From positions 1 to 64,000 of the forward strand of contig JAIXMN010000031.1 of assembly GCA_025716815.1 (NCBI GenBank): a stretch of 64,000 nt of DNA. Reading direction: 5' to 3'. A program made the position numbers and the translations under genes. This DNA comes from Dichotomocladium elegans (taxonomy: Eukaryota; Mucoromycota; Mucoromycetes; Mucorales; Lichtheimiaceae). The notes beneath the pieces are model-generated. The model saw nothing but the letters and a program-made list of their open reading frames with translations. It was not told where the DNA came from and did not search any database. Numbering within the stretch: position 1 is the stretch's first letter; the number at the start of each line of letters is the position of its first letter. Of the stretch, positions 12,015-22,989 are shown one piece after another.

Positions 12015-14465
12015 TTACGTCAGTCTTTGCTTTTTGTGGGTTTGGGTTGGCCAGATTTCATCCTCATCGTATTTTTGGCGATGAGACTTCTTTTGCGATG
12101 GAGGAGTGCCTTCGGTTGTAGTACTCTTCTCTTGTTGCTCGACTCTTTCAAAAGCTGATGGAAGCCGTGCTCCTTTCGTACCCTTAGGTCGTCCTTTTGT
12201 TTTGAGCTGGCTTGGAAACTGTAACCTGTCTATGGTAGTTGGTGAGAATGTGTTTACGAGGTTCTCAAGGGCGCAAATCAGATCTGAACGCTGTTGGTCA
12301 TCAGTGCACGATAAATAAACGGTGTCGAGCATGGATTTGGCGCTGCTTGTCGTGTCCTGAGTGATTTGTGTCGCGATATCAAAAGTAACATAATTCTAGC
12401 AGTGAGCGCCACTCCGCTAGCAGTTAGGTTTGAACAGACGTATACTCGTATTATGAATCTTCGTTCTTTTCTCTAATAAAGTCCACTCTCTTCGAGTCTC
12501 ACGACTTATTACTGTCTGTTTACGCCATCCACTGCAGTGCTGTACTTTTCAAATATCAGAGTTGCATCCATGTCGCTCAATGGAAGGAGACCAAGACGTC
12601 CTAGTTCATTCAAATTAGCCACTGACATGGGCTATTTAGCAAGTGATCCATGACTTGTTTAAAAACAGCCATAAGTCCTTCCCTAGACGATATTACAAAA
12701 TACCATGTTCTGAAGGCACACCGCTCTTTAAATGCCATCGTCGTGCAATAATCGATGGTTCTATGACCTCCGCTTTTTGAGGAAGGGTGTTTCGGCATGG
12801 AAGCTTGTAATTTACGCAATACTTGCATTGGCAATTCCCGTCCTTAGCCTTTGTATCTAACTCCCATGACATGAGGAGCTCTTGTCGAATATGAATAAGT
12901 GCAATTGACATATGACACCTTGTAATTGGCCGAGAGATTTGGTCATCGCGGTATCAGTATTGTGCTGTATATGTTCCTTGTACACAATTCCTGTTAAGGC
13001 TTCTTTGTTATATGCAGTATGTCTGTCCAAATCCTAGATGTGTACATGAATATAAGGTTCTTTTCAATTATATATATATCCTTACATGTTTTGTGAGCCA
13101 TTGATGTATGCTGCTAATGAGTTTCATGATTCCACCAGGGCTGGCTCCAAGGTGCAAGTGACGCTCTGCCCATGGTCCGCCCCACATCACTTTTTATGAT
13201 AATAGCCTAAAACAGTTGAAAGTTAGTGTATGAGTTTTTTTTTTGACACAAGAACGTATTATACTGTACCCATCAATATAGCTAGCAAGTTCTTTTGATT
13301 TCTTTGTATCTCTCACAAGCTCGCGATACCTTTCAAGTGCAGAATTAAAAGCATCCAGCTGCATGAGCTTTGGAATTCTTGCTAATATGCCAGGCACAAA
13401 GGATATGGGTGTTGGATGGAAAGGTGGCTCGGAGAGGTGGCTCGGAGAGCAGTGCGCAAGGCCTTGTCGTTGTATGTCACAAATATCCCCGGAGTGCTTT
13501 CTGGATATGCTGGCCGTTGAAATACGACTGATTTCAATGTCTCCAGTACCCACGTGTAGGATAGCTCTTTTTCATCGGAGAGAAGTACTGTTGCAATGAA
13601 AAGGGTGCGGGGAGATTGGATATTATTGACTGAAGCTAAATCGTCAACACCAACAATATTCACGAGTGGCATCTTGTTGATATTGGCCTTGTAGGTCGTG
13701 TCAATGATGATTGATGTGTGATGAAAAGTGACGACCTGAGACTATCCGATACATCCTAGCGCAAGGTATACCCTTTTGCCCAAAAGATAATCATATACTT
13801 GCTGGACTTGATTATCAAAATCTTTTCTTGCTGCCTTCTGTTGAATGTTGTATGTCCTTGGCTATCATGTCGCGTTCCCTTCAAGGTCGCCTGTCATGCG
13901 GATGATTTGTGCAGGTTTGGTTCCGCTAATGACCATTTCCATGATTTTTGCCTGTTTATCGCCATTGGATTTGCGCGCGTTCGAATAAATAAGGGGATCT
14001 GTGGACAAAACATGGTTCTCATGGTAACCAACCAGGGACCTGTCTGGCTTTACAGTCCAACCACCTCCAGCCTTGCAGGTAGCATATATCTTCCAGGGAC
14101 ATGCAAACTTCTTGGTCGTGCGTACTGGAAGTTTCTTCGTAATGCCGTCGGAGCAGAGGTAGCTATCACTTTCGGAAATTCTCGTGTTTAATATACAGGT
14201 TGTCAAATTCATTGTCATTTCCCTACATTGCTTCTTATTTGCGGGATAGAAATTCTTGAGGTTCCTCTATGCCCTTTTCTTGTCACTGCGGTGTGGATGG
14301 AGCTGGCCTCCATGGATACACTGGAAATAGCAAAACGACGTTTTATTCTTGGTCCCGCTGGCTTTGATAGATATGTATATCAAAGCCATTTGCAATAGCA
14401 TGTTCACGGATGGCTTTTTGGAGTTCATTACGAGTAGCGTAGGACGTGGTGATAATATTTTCCAT
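12015..14465 (-). pseudogene. MULE transposase relic (FAR1-like zinc cluster, DDE, SWIM)
   Basis: Reading the minus strand from an ATG at 14465, the parts of a Mutator-like transposase appear in order but in shifting frames. An N-terminal FAR1/WRKY-GCM1-type zinc cluster has Cys near TSFCYFQC, then KFACPWKIYA, then HENH. The MULE core follows with DTTYK, MPLVNIVGVD, FIATVLLSDEKE and VTYNDKALRTAL, and then CAWHISKN. A SWIM-type finger follows (CQCKYCVNYKLPCRN, final His replaced by Asn), and the C-terminal tail contains KTKGRPKGTKGARLPSAFE. At least four frame disruptions and stops are visible, so the gene is dead. Mutator-like transposases use an RNaseH-fold DDE core; that is family knowledge, not visible activity. 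Confidence 0.85.
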
Positions 14466-15020
14466 TTTTACGTAGAGGAATGAAATATAAGTGTATAGCC
14501 AGTTTTCACACATATTTATACTTCTGGTATATTATTCTATGTCTGTGATATGAAGGGTGGTAAGTACATGAGTCATTGATGATATGATGTTAGTCATTTT
14601 ATGGGACTTGCTCTTTGACAAGTTTCCACAATCAGTATTGCCGGTTTCTAGATATGGCTTCACAGTGGCATTGACTAGCAAAATCCATGACTCACAGGGT
14701 GCGAGGCTCCAATACCGCTAAATACTCTATAATAGTCCAGCAGTCCCCTCTATCACTATCTATCCAACTAAAACTTAAGCAGAAGTTGCATATGTGTACT
14801 TCCATATCAATATTTTTCTGAGTATGGCTGTTCTGACTCATTGTGACCTACTATGTGTACAGAAGTACATACGCGGCGGTAGTTTTCATACATGGAAGGT
14901 GATATTTTTCTATCTTTGATTATTAGAGAGTGCTAGTACACACTGCTTCTAATAATACAAGCATAGCGATGTAAAAAGATTTCAAAGGACATCTTCAAAA
15001 ATTGATGTAGTGTTAAGAGA
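14466..15020. other. MULE 5-prime side and Tc1 remainder, no gene
   Basis: AT-rich sequence lies between the MULE start and the right inverted repeat of the composite element. I could not find the missing C-terminal Tc1 coding sequence here or a clear MULE terminal inverted repeat. Confidence 0.4.
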
Positions 15021-15107
15021 CATGTCAATTTGGGCGCTACCATTTCAGCGCGGAGGGTTTTGTACAGGATTGTGCGCAAGGTTGTGCGCGGGGTGGGTTC
15101 CTAAACT

Positions 15108-17140
15108 ACCTAATTTTTTTCTGTGAATATGCTGTCTTATCCTTCTCTCCTTGCTAATGCAATTGAATCAAGACGCTGGAAAGGAGAGGGGATCTTGTGC
15201 GATCCATCGGCATTACAGCCAAAAACTACCATAGAACTCTGCTTTCTCAGGACATTGTTAGCAACATGCTTGCTTGAGAGTTGGACGAATTTCCTTCGAC
15301 ATATTGGATACTCGGAAGTCGATACCCATTGTGCTATTGCTATTGTAGCTTCTCCGTGAGTTATGCCCATTCAGACTTATCATGCTAATTGGGCTTCAAA
15401 TAAATCAATACAAAAAAGAAAGGAAGCAGCACAATCGGTGATTTTATTTATGCCACGAGGGCGTGATGAAGATGTCGTGCTGGGGGTTGGGGCTTCATTC
15501 CTGGCGTACATTCGCCACTTCACAGATGTTGTCTAGGCTCTCGCGGTGTTCCAAAGCAGCTTGTGCCTCATGACCCAGATTGGTCATGAAGGCTTGGAAA
15601 GCGAAAAGCAGATCCACGTTTCTGTGAGGTGGACAAAGGAGTCGCGCGATTTGGGTAAAATGATAAGACCAACCTGGCGCGCATAAAATATGCCATTGAG
15701 GTTGGTCATTATATAGACATACCCTGCAGATCCTAAACAAAGCAAAAACAAAGGTGTTTAGAACGGCCCCCAATGTCTTATTGCCAACTCTTTACCTATA
15801 AAGTCAATTGCAGCAGTAGTCTGCAGCGCACGGGGCCTTGGATTTAACGAACTTAGGTATGCAAGGATGGCCCCATTCGTCCTTAAGTTCTTGTTTTGTT
15901 GCTCTTTTATAAGAGCTGGACATGTGCTCGGCGGCTTTATTTCGAGACTGCTGAGCTCGATGTAAAGATTTTTCAAGAAGAAATTTGCCACAAAGTTTAG
16001 TCGTTGGTATAGACTGTCTAGGTTTTTCGTTGCTTCAAATTCGAATTCAAATTTAGTATTTCGTTTCTCTTCTTTATTTAAAATTTGAATCAAACATAAA
16101 CGTTTAGCTTTCCAAAAACCATTCTGTTGTGAAAAGAAGCTAAGGAAGACTTACCTATAGCGCTGACTGCGAAAAACCTAGACGGTCTATACCAACAACA
16201 AACCTTGCGGCAACTTGTTCTTGGAATTCCTGTACTTGTTGCAACCCTTATCGTGTTTGATCAAAAGGACGATTTTAGGACCAAATTTTTGGTTCTGGCT
16301 CGCGTTATATAGAACTAGATTCGGATGTTGGACTGTCTTGGTGCAGGCACCTGCTGTATCAGCATTCCGCCTCTGGAAGAGTTTATAGTGATTTCGAAAT
16401 TAAGCAGCAAGTCTTCGAATTTCGGACAGGATGGGGGGCAATCTTCACTGTAGGCTTGCACTTTATTTCGGAGTGGTATGTGATTATGGTTGGCTGAACA
16501 AGGCTTCATCTAGCTGCACCACCCATAGTCTGTTGCAAGAAGATGGGTTGTCCTGTATTTGGCCCAGTAGACAGAGGTTGCCACTTGCCTATGACTTGTC
16601 TAGTGGCAGGAGAAAAAAGAGGAGGAAGATGAGATCAATTAATGAGACTTTCCGCATCCTTATCTTTTTATAACCAGCGTTCAAGATCACTGCACTGAAC
16701 CTACGTAGCTCCTGGACGCGCATGATGTCATTGTCCATCCCTCGCCCTTTTCATCTTGATGCTGTCATCCCATCATTATCCGCTTCAGTATGGTGTTTGA
16801 TATTGTCATCAAGCGGGCGCATTTGCTCCCCTGATCGTTCCGGGGTGGTATGCTCCATGATAGTTTCCATGCTCTGTGCAGTTCCCAGCGTACTCGATCA
16901 ATGCTTGACTTTATGTATGCGGTATCCAGTCGCTCGAGAGCCTCCATTCGGCCATGCACCTCATCTCAGTACTGCTTATCCATAAAGAGCCTGGTGCAGA
17001 TAATCAAGGGAAAACCAAGTTAGCGCGCATTCTCAGAGGAGAGACAAAAGCAGGACCTACGTCAATTCTGCGTCAAAAGACTGAAACAAAGCGTGATGTC
17101 CACGCACAATGAAGACTTCAGCTGCTCGTATTCGCGTAGC
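15108..17140 (-). pseudogene. Broken inverted copy of the 539-residue gene at 18072-20305
   Basis: The minus strand matches the intact copy exon by exon. A block like exon 2 lies near 17,060-17,130 (GTGGACATCACGCTTTG). Exon 3 lies near 17,020-16,760 (RMEALERLDTAYIKSS versus RMTSIKRLDAVHADSS), with a stop just after its start. Exon 4-like sequence is near 16,630. Exon 8 runs across 16,300-15,790, interrupted by a MITE. The last exon (15,720-15,495) has lost one base where the intact copy has GAAACCATGGAT. The 3-prime flank is also shared down to about 15,110 (pairs with about 20,680). It cannot make the full protein. Confidence 0.85.
15965..16232. mobile_element. MITE copy 2, with TA target duplication
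   Basis: This 268-bp relative of the element at 3579-3927 starts AAGATTTTTC and its right end, reversed, reads CAGGAATTCC. It is flanked by TA (15963-15964; 16233-16234). The paralogous gene copy preserves the uninterrupted sequence at 19831-19840, with a single TA at 19835-19836. The insertion point and the 2-bp duplication are therefore directly visible. It sits inside the exon-8-like part of the broken gene copy. Confidence 0.92.
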
Positions 17141-18071
17141 TCAGTTGATCAGTGCGGTACTTTGGGACTGCATTTATCAATGAACGTGTTGAGCGGTGAA
17201 TGCTTCGTGTCGATACTACGATGATTAATACTGCAATAATACATTTGCCATTGCTATTACCCCGCTACTGTTTACTATATAAACAAGAATGCCCTTTGGA
17301 GTAGGGTATTCCCACGTTGTATTATTATAGTGAACATTCTTCTCGTCGCGTTCACGCCTCCGCCACACTGTAATTCAACACAACAATGCTTGTATTGTTA
17401 CACAAGGTTGTTTACAATTTCTTACCATCGATAGCCACCAAACCCTTGTCGTTCGTGACCACCATGCGGTTTCCTTCCATCCAACTTGCATCCTAACCTC
17501 CATGTTACCCCCTACGCGTATGACATGTGTTTCTAAACAGTTTTCAAAAGCCTAGACAGCGTGGTCGGAAGGACACGCACTTACTCAATATGGACTAGAT
17601 TATGCAGGCAAAGCAATAGAGTAAACAGTGATCGGCAATCGAGGAAGCTCCACTTCTGGCTAACTGCTCATGTTGAAGAGAGGAGGAGAGGGAAGATGAC
17701 AAGAGCGCAGGACATAAAACTGATCAGTTGTTCTTTAGTTCCGCCCTATTAGTTCTGAAGTCGCAGGGTCGCAAAAATAGAGTTCACGGTTGGTGCAGGC
17801 TGTAGCCCGAACGTCCTATATTCGTTGTCGGTGGAGTAGTGATTGTATTGCTATCCTTATCATGGAGAGCAGTGTTGTTTTCTGATGCCACAACGATCGC
17901 AACAATTATCGTAATGTTTATTCTTTAGAGCCAATCAGAAGTGCCAATAGGGCGTGCGAAAGGGAGATCCGTGGATCATGGTAAGCCTCATGATCTCGCA
18001 ACAACTATTTAATCAGCGATCAAACAATTGTATCTCGCAATAATTTTCAACGCCGGTGTAGTTCCATCCCT
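17141..18071. other. Intergenic region with a transposon-end fragment
   Basis: No gene is recognised. At 17751-17780 the sequence AGTTCTGAAGTCGCAGGGTC matches the presumed 5-prime terminal repeat of the IS630/mariner-like relics at 26136, 38114 and 59593, so a solo end of that family lies here. The rest, including the promoter region of the gene at 18072, shows nothing specific. Confidence 0.5.
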
Positions 18072-20305
18072 ATGACAGACTCAAATAAGACCTCCATGGG
18101 CTATGTCGGCCGTGACGGTAAGCAGCTAAGAATAATCCTTATGTCCTGCGATTTATCATGTATTATGATGTAGAGATTATAAATTACATTGTAACTACAA
18201 AACATCCGACGTTTCGCGCATTCATCTATAAATACAGCGGTGTAATGCCTCTCTGGTCGTCGTTAAACTATGCAGAAGCCGACACTAAAGGTCTTCATAA
18301 TGTGTGGGCATCACGCTTTGCTTCGACCTTTCGACGCCTTAAACCTCATGCAGAAATGCCGTAAGTCTTGCCCTGTCATTCGTGTGCGTATATATGCTTA
18401 CTTTACTTTTCTTTTGATTATCCATAGAGAGCTCTCTATGGATCAAGAGTACTGGGAAGATGTGCAAAGCCGGATGACGAGTATCAAGCGACTGGACGCG
18501 GTACACGCAGATTCGAGCACTAATGTCTTGCTTGATTACCCTGACACGGCACGAACCGTGGCAAGCGCCATGCAGGGTACCGTCATGAAGCATTTGGACA
18601 AGCGAATGCGTCCGCTTCAAGAGGATTCCAAGGACGGCGTTAACGTGGGCGGTAATGGAAATAGCAGCATCGAGACCGAAGAGATCACCAATGACATGGG
18701 CAGCGACATCGTGGGCAACCGTTTTGATGTTGAAAACGATGGGAGAAATATATTCTCGCTCCATGATGACGACCAGCTTACTGGTCTCAGGGCCGCCATC
18801 TTTAACATTGGTTACAAAAAAGTAAGGGTGCGATGTTTCGTCGATTGATCTCATCTCTCTCTTTATTCCTAGCTACTAGGCAAGCCGTGGACGGATAGCG
18901 ACCGCCTTCTGCTGGACCAGGTAGAGGATAATCGATTAATCGACCTGCAGCCTTCTTTGGCACGCCATATTGCCTACATCCTCAAGGGGACGCTCTGTCA
19001 CGATGATGTCTACCGACTCAAGTTAGTCTGCTTGATTTAACAGTTGTTCAAGTAATCTCATTTTTTTTGGAAAAAAAACCACCTACATACAGGCTTTCGC
19101 TCTCTGGTATCGTCAATACCATCTGCAGCAGTGACTTCGATCATGTCCGTCCCTTCCTCCGAACGCAGTATCTCAACGAACGCCTTGATGATGTAGCCGC
19201 CCAATTCCGTAGCCACGCTACCACTAATGATACGAAGGCTCTACTACAGCAAGTGATTGACACATTGTAAAGAAAAGCAAATATGCCCGTGGCATAAACA
19301 AGTCCATGCGAAATATCTCATCTTCTTTTTTCTTTTTTGCTTTTTGTAGTATGCAAGGAAAATCTATTCAAGAAACCATTGTCTTTATTCGCGATCTTCA
19401 GCGTCCTTTCCTACTCGCAAAAAGGTGGGACAGCCAAGAATATCGTGCTTTGGATGCCGTGGAGACCATGTAAGTAACACACTCTTCTCGGTCCAACCTT
19501 TCTTTTTGTTGACTTCTCTATTGTTGCATATCTAGCCTTAAGTTCATGGGCTCATACAACAACAGCGACACTGAGGCCACCGTCTTGCGTCGTTTTATGA
19601 CCATTCTAAGCTGTATATTCGCTAAAGTCACCAGTATCAAGCTGATCGAGTAAGCATACCCTGGATATTTTCTTGAGGTTATTTTTTTCACTAATCAACG
19701 TTAGGGGCGAGACCAGCAGCGCCTGCACCAAGTCAATCCGGCAGCTGAACGCAACGCTGTATGAGGCGAGCCAGAACCAGAACTACGGTCGTAAAATCGA
19801 CATTTTGGTCAAACATGATCAGGGTTGCAACAAGTACATCGAGCTCAGCAGTCTCGTAATAAAGCCGCCGAGCACATGTCCAGCTCTTATAAAAGAGCTA
19901 CAAAACAAGAACTTAAGGACGAATGGGGCCATCCTTGCATACCTAAGTTCGTTAAATCCAAGGTCCCGTGCGCTGCAGACTACTGCTGCAATTGATTTTA
20001 TAGGTAAAGAGTTGGCAATAATACATCGGGGGCCGTTCTAAACACCTTTGTTTTTGCTTTGTTTAGGATCTGCAGGGTATGTTTATATAATGACCAACAT
20101 TAATGGCATATTTTATGCGCGCCAGGTTGGTCTTATAATTTTACCCAAATCGCGCGACTCCTTTGTGCACCTCACCGAAACCATGGATCTGCTTCTCGCT
20201 TTCCAAGTCTTCATGACCAATCTGGGTCATGAAGCACAAGCTGCTTTGGAGTACCGCGAGAGCGTCGACATCATCAGTGAAGTGGCGAATGTACGCCAGG
20301 AATAA
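18072..20305 (+). CDS. Unrecognised 539-residue protein of a duplicated family
   Basis: Nine exons fit together in phase: 18072-18117, 18276-18360, 18428-18821, 18873-19021, 19093-19266, 19350-19469, 19536-19649, 19705-20003, 20067-20305. Every junction is GT-AG and the sum is 540 codons including the stop. I recognise no domain. The product looks soluble and mostly helical, with an acidic, low-complexity stretch near residues 100-150 and no signal peptide or membrane segment. The first two exons are the least certain. A broken copy lies inverted at 15108-17140, and conservation there follows the exons, which supports the model. It is surrounded by transposon relics and followed by a Fanzor tail fragment, so it could belong to a mobile or recently amplified gene family. 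That is inference. Confidence 0.7.
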
Positions 20306-20689
20306 AGCCCCAACCCCCAGCACGTCATCATCATCACGCCCTCGTGGCATAAAATAAAATCACCGATTGTGCTGCTTCCTTTCTTTTTTGTATTGATTTA
20401 TTTGAAGCCCAATTAGCATGATAAGTCTGAATGGGCATAACTCACAGAGAAGTTACAATAGCACAATGGGTATCGACTTCCGAGTATCCAATATATCGAA
20501 GGAAATTCGTCCAACTCTCAAGCAAGCATGTTGCTGACAATGTCCTGAGAAAGCAGAGTTCTATGGTAGTTTTTGGCTGTAATGCCGATGGATCGCACAA
20601 GATCCCCTCGCATTTCCAGCGTCTTGATTCAATTGCATTAGCAAGGAGAGAAGGATAAGACAGTATATTCACATATTTTTTTTTTGCAA
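20306..20689. other. Shared 3-prime flank of the duplicated gene
   Basis: This pairs with 15108-15490 in inverted orientation. ORFs on both strands (20431-20658 plus, 20442-20672 minus) are open in both copies, with a few differences. I cannot tell whether either is coding. Confidence 0.5.
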
Positions 20690-21000
20690 AAATTTATCCT
20701 TCTGCCCTTTGTTTCACCAACTGCACCCGTACTTGATGAGGCGTGGAAGAGAGCTCAAAAAGGATACGGGACTCCTCGGCGTCGGCCGTGCTTGTCCCAG
20801 CCGCTGCTCCGCTGGTGCTCTGTGTCTCTGCCGTGTGGCGCTGCTGGTCCTGGTGTGGTCTTGCCGTTCGTTCGGGCATGGCTCCTGATTCACCACCCGC
20901 CCTTGCTACGCCATGTACACATCTGGATACGTCTGGTGTGCGCCGGATTGGTAAGCAAACTGTAAAGGGGATGAGGTTCATGTTTTCTGTGTTGACTATC
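20690..21000 (+). pseudogene. Fanzor C-terminal tail fragment
   Basis: The frame that opens at 20743 ends in CTHLDTSGVRRIGKQTVKG (about 20,915-20,975). The first part of this matches the last residues of the Fanzor relic at 34,508 (GTHLDTFGVS). It is preceded by an Arg/Pro/Ser-rich low-complexity stretch, as in that relic. The DNA just after it (GGGGATGAGGTTCATGTTTTCTG) resembles 59,865-59,890. No RuvC motif is present, so this is at best a truncated 3-prime end. Confidence 0.45.
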
Positions 21001-21238
21001 GTAATCTATTTATCTCTTGATACGGCAAATTCTTTCATCTTGTATTTTGGAGAATAAAGTGCAATATTTTCATGCGATATCTGAATTTTCTATTTAGGCT
21101 GACACTTGAATAAAGGTGTAGCTATCATAGTTATACTAGAGAATAATAAATAATACATAGAAGCAATACAGTCTAATCTAATGGGCAAAAAAAATAGTTC
21201 ATTCCAGTAGAGAAAAATCGGGGATTTGTGTTCTTCAT

Positions 21239-22161
21239 TTACATACAGAAACACTTCTTCTTCACCTCGACGTCGTCGTTTCCGGTTGACTTTTTGACGG
21301 TACCTGAATCTTTGGCGGACTTGGGAGACGCCACTTTGGGTTCTGCCTTCTCGGCATTATCATTGGCCGATCCGGTGGCGCTGCTAGCAACCGTCGCAGC
21401 GGGTGCCTTGACGTGGAAAAACGTGTTGAGCACTTCTCCAAAATTTTCGCCTTGTGTCACTGCAATGGATATTTCCTTCTCGCTGGGCTGACGGGAACCA
21501 TCGCCACCGGCTAACCGCAATGAAGATCACAAGAATTAGTATCAGCTTTCATGGCTCGAAAGCCGCTTTCCATTTGGCCCTGGATTTTTCTCAAAACCTA
21601 CCAATCGTACCCGCGCCGTAAGGTGATCCACCCACGACCTCTGTGTTATCGGAAAGATGGGCATTTGCAAAACCAAGTGGAACGTAGTTGATCCCGTGGT
21701 GAGCAAAGTAAGTCAGAGTCGTGAATGCGGTGGTTTCCTGACCGCCATGCTGAGATGCAGTCGAGAAGAAGATGCCACCAAACTTTCCGGCGAGCGCACC
21801 TGCGGACCAGAGCTGGCCAGTCGCGTCGAGAAAGGTCTTGACCTGAGCAGGCATAGTCCCAAACCGGGTGGGGATGCCAAATAAGAAGCCGTCTGCCTCC
21901 TTGAGCTTATCGACAGTGATGATGGGAATGTCTGGCTTAGCAGGCGCATGCATCTTCTCAAGGACTTCTTCAGACAAGGTCTCGGGAATCTAATAAGGAA
22001 GGGATCAGAAACAGGAGGTTTTGCCATGAATGGTCTTGTGATTCGTTTACCTGGAAGACTTCGACCTCAATGCCCTTTGATTGGAGACCCTTCTTGACGT
22101 GCTCTGAGAGTGTGTAGATATGATGGTAGAGGGTATAGATAATGATGAAGACTTTGGGCAT
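21239..22161 (-). CDS. WrbA/Pst2/Ycp4-type flavodoxin-like NAD(P)H quinone reductase
   Basis: Three exons (22051-22161, 21602-21989, 21239-21510) give 256 residues. The N-terminus has the flavodoxin-like start MPKVFIIIYTLYHHIYTL, then GIPTRFGTMPAQVKTFLD and STASQHGGQETT, which are FMN-contact blocks of the WrbA family (NAD(P)H:quinone oxidoreductases; yeast Pst2, Rfs1, Ycp4 sit at membrane eisosomes). After the domain a low-complexity Ala/Ser/Lys tail ends in EVKKKCFCM. This could be a CaaX-type lipidation box next to basic residues, giving membrane attachment; that is inference from the motif. The introns are 60 and 91 nt. The family role is two-electron quinone reduction and oxidative-stress protection. 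Confidence 0.93.
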
Positions 22162-22989
22162 GATGATTGATATGGAAGAGAGAGAGAAAGAGAAAGCAAG
22201 AGGGGAAGAATCTCTCGTGTTTTATGAATCTTTGGACCTCCGCAGATGCTTTGTCAGTCATCATTAAGCATTTTTTTCTGTGTAGCTTGTCGGAGTTTCG
22301 TGTCCTCCTCCACTCCGATCCTCTCTCAGGATCGACATTGTCCAGTAAATGATGGTTCCTTGTCTGGTTGCTCACCCTTCAGCAGATTTCGGCCTGGTGA
22401 TTACGCCAGTTCGTGGCTGCCCCTTGGGTTGCTTTCTAGCAACGGCCTACACGTACTCCTGCTGGGACGGTTAAAGATATTCTACTTTTCTAATAAGCAG
22501 CTTCTAACCATGGTATATCTAATGACCGGTTTCCACCACACCGTCAACACTTGTTTTGATTTTACCAATCACTTCTTGGCAATTCTATAATCATTTGTCG
22601 TTCGGCTATTATCGAATGAGTGTGTTTATTAAGCCCCAGATATCGGTGTTATCGTCAGACCTTGGATAATATAGGGCGGTGGCTCATATCTGCCTGCTAG
22701 GAAGGCGCTGTTAGTAACAAATGCCCAAGACCAGACTAGCGTTTTGGCAAAGTCGCTTCGGCCTAACAGCAATGGCAAGGATGTCTATAGACCTTTTCCT
22801 CTCTTTTTAACCCAAAGTCCTTTAACTTTTTACTACTATATACTGGCACACACACGCGCGCGCTTCCCCCCCCCACCCTACCCCCCAAGCTTTTTGTGAT
22901 GATTTGCTATACAGACAAGACGAAGGCATATTTTCCCAATTTTGCCTTTTCTTTGCGTCTCTTTTTTTCCCCCTTGCATACCGCTCACA
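22162..22989. other. Divergent intergenic region
   Basis: This lies between the flavodoxin gene (-) and the TM9SF gene (+) and presumably holds both promoters. It has homopyrimidine and C-rich stretches near 22,860-22,980, just upstream of the TM9SF start. No gene is recognised. Confidence 0.4.

Larger units (their letters stand above)
11022..15106. mobile_element. Nested transposon relic bounded by inverted repeats
   Basis: An inverted repeat of about 80 bp bounds this segment. The left end (11022) and the reverse complement of the right end (15106) share TTTAGGAACCCACCCCGCGC and then similar, gapped sequence down to the GAAGTGGTA / GAAATGGTA block. Both ends are preceded by TA (11020-11021; 15107-15108), the target duplication of Tc1/mariner elements. 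Inside lie a Tc1-type transposase relic next to the left end and, in the opposite orientation, a complete-length but decayed MULE. The simplest reading is a Tc1 element into which a MULE inserted. Confidence 0.7.

Noticed and set aside
17130..17200. tRNA-like sequence (GCGTAGCTCAGTTGATCAGTGC)
   Set aside because: No matching acceptor stem or T-arm consensus follows; no cloverleaf can be drawn.
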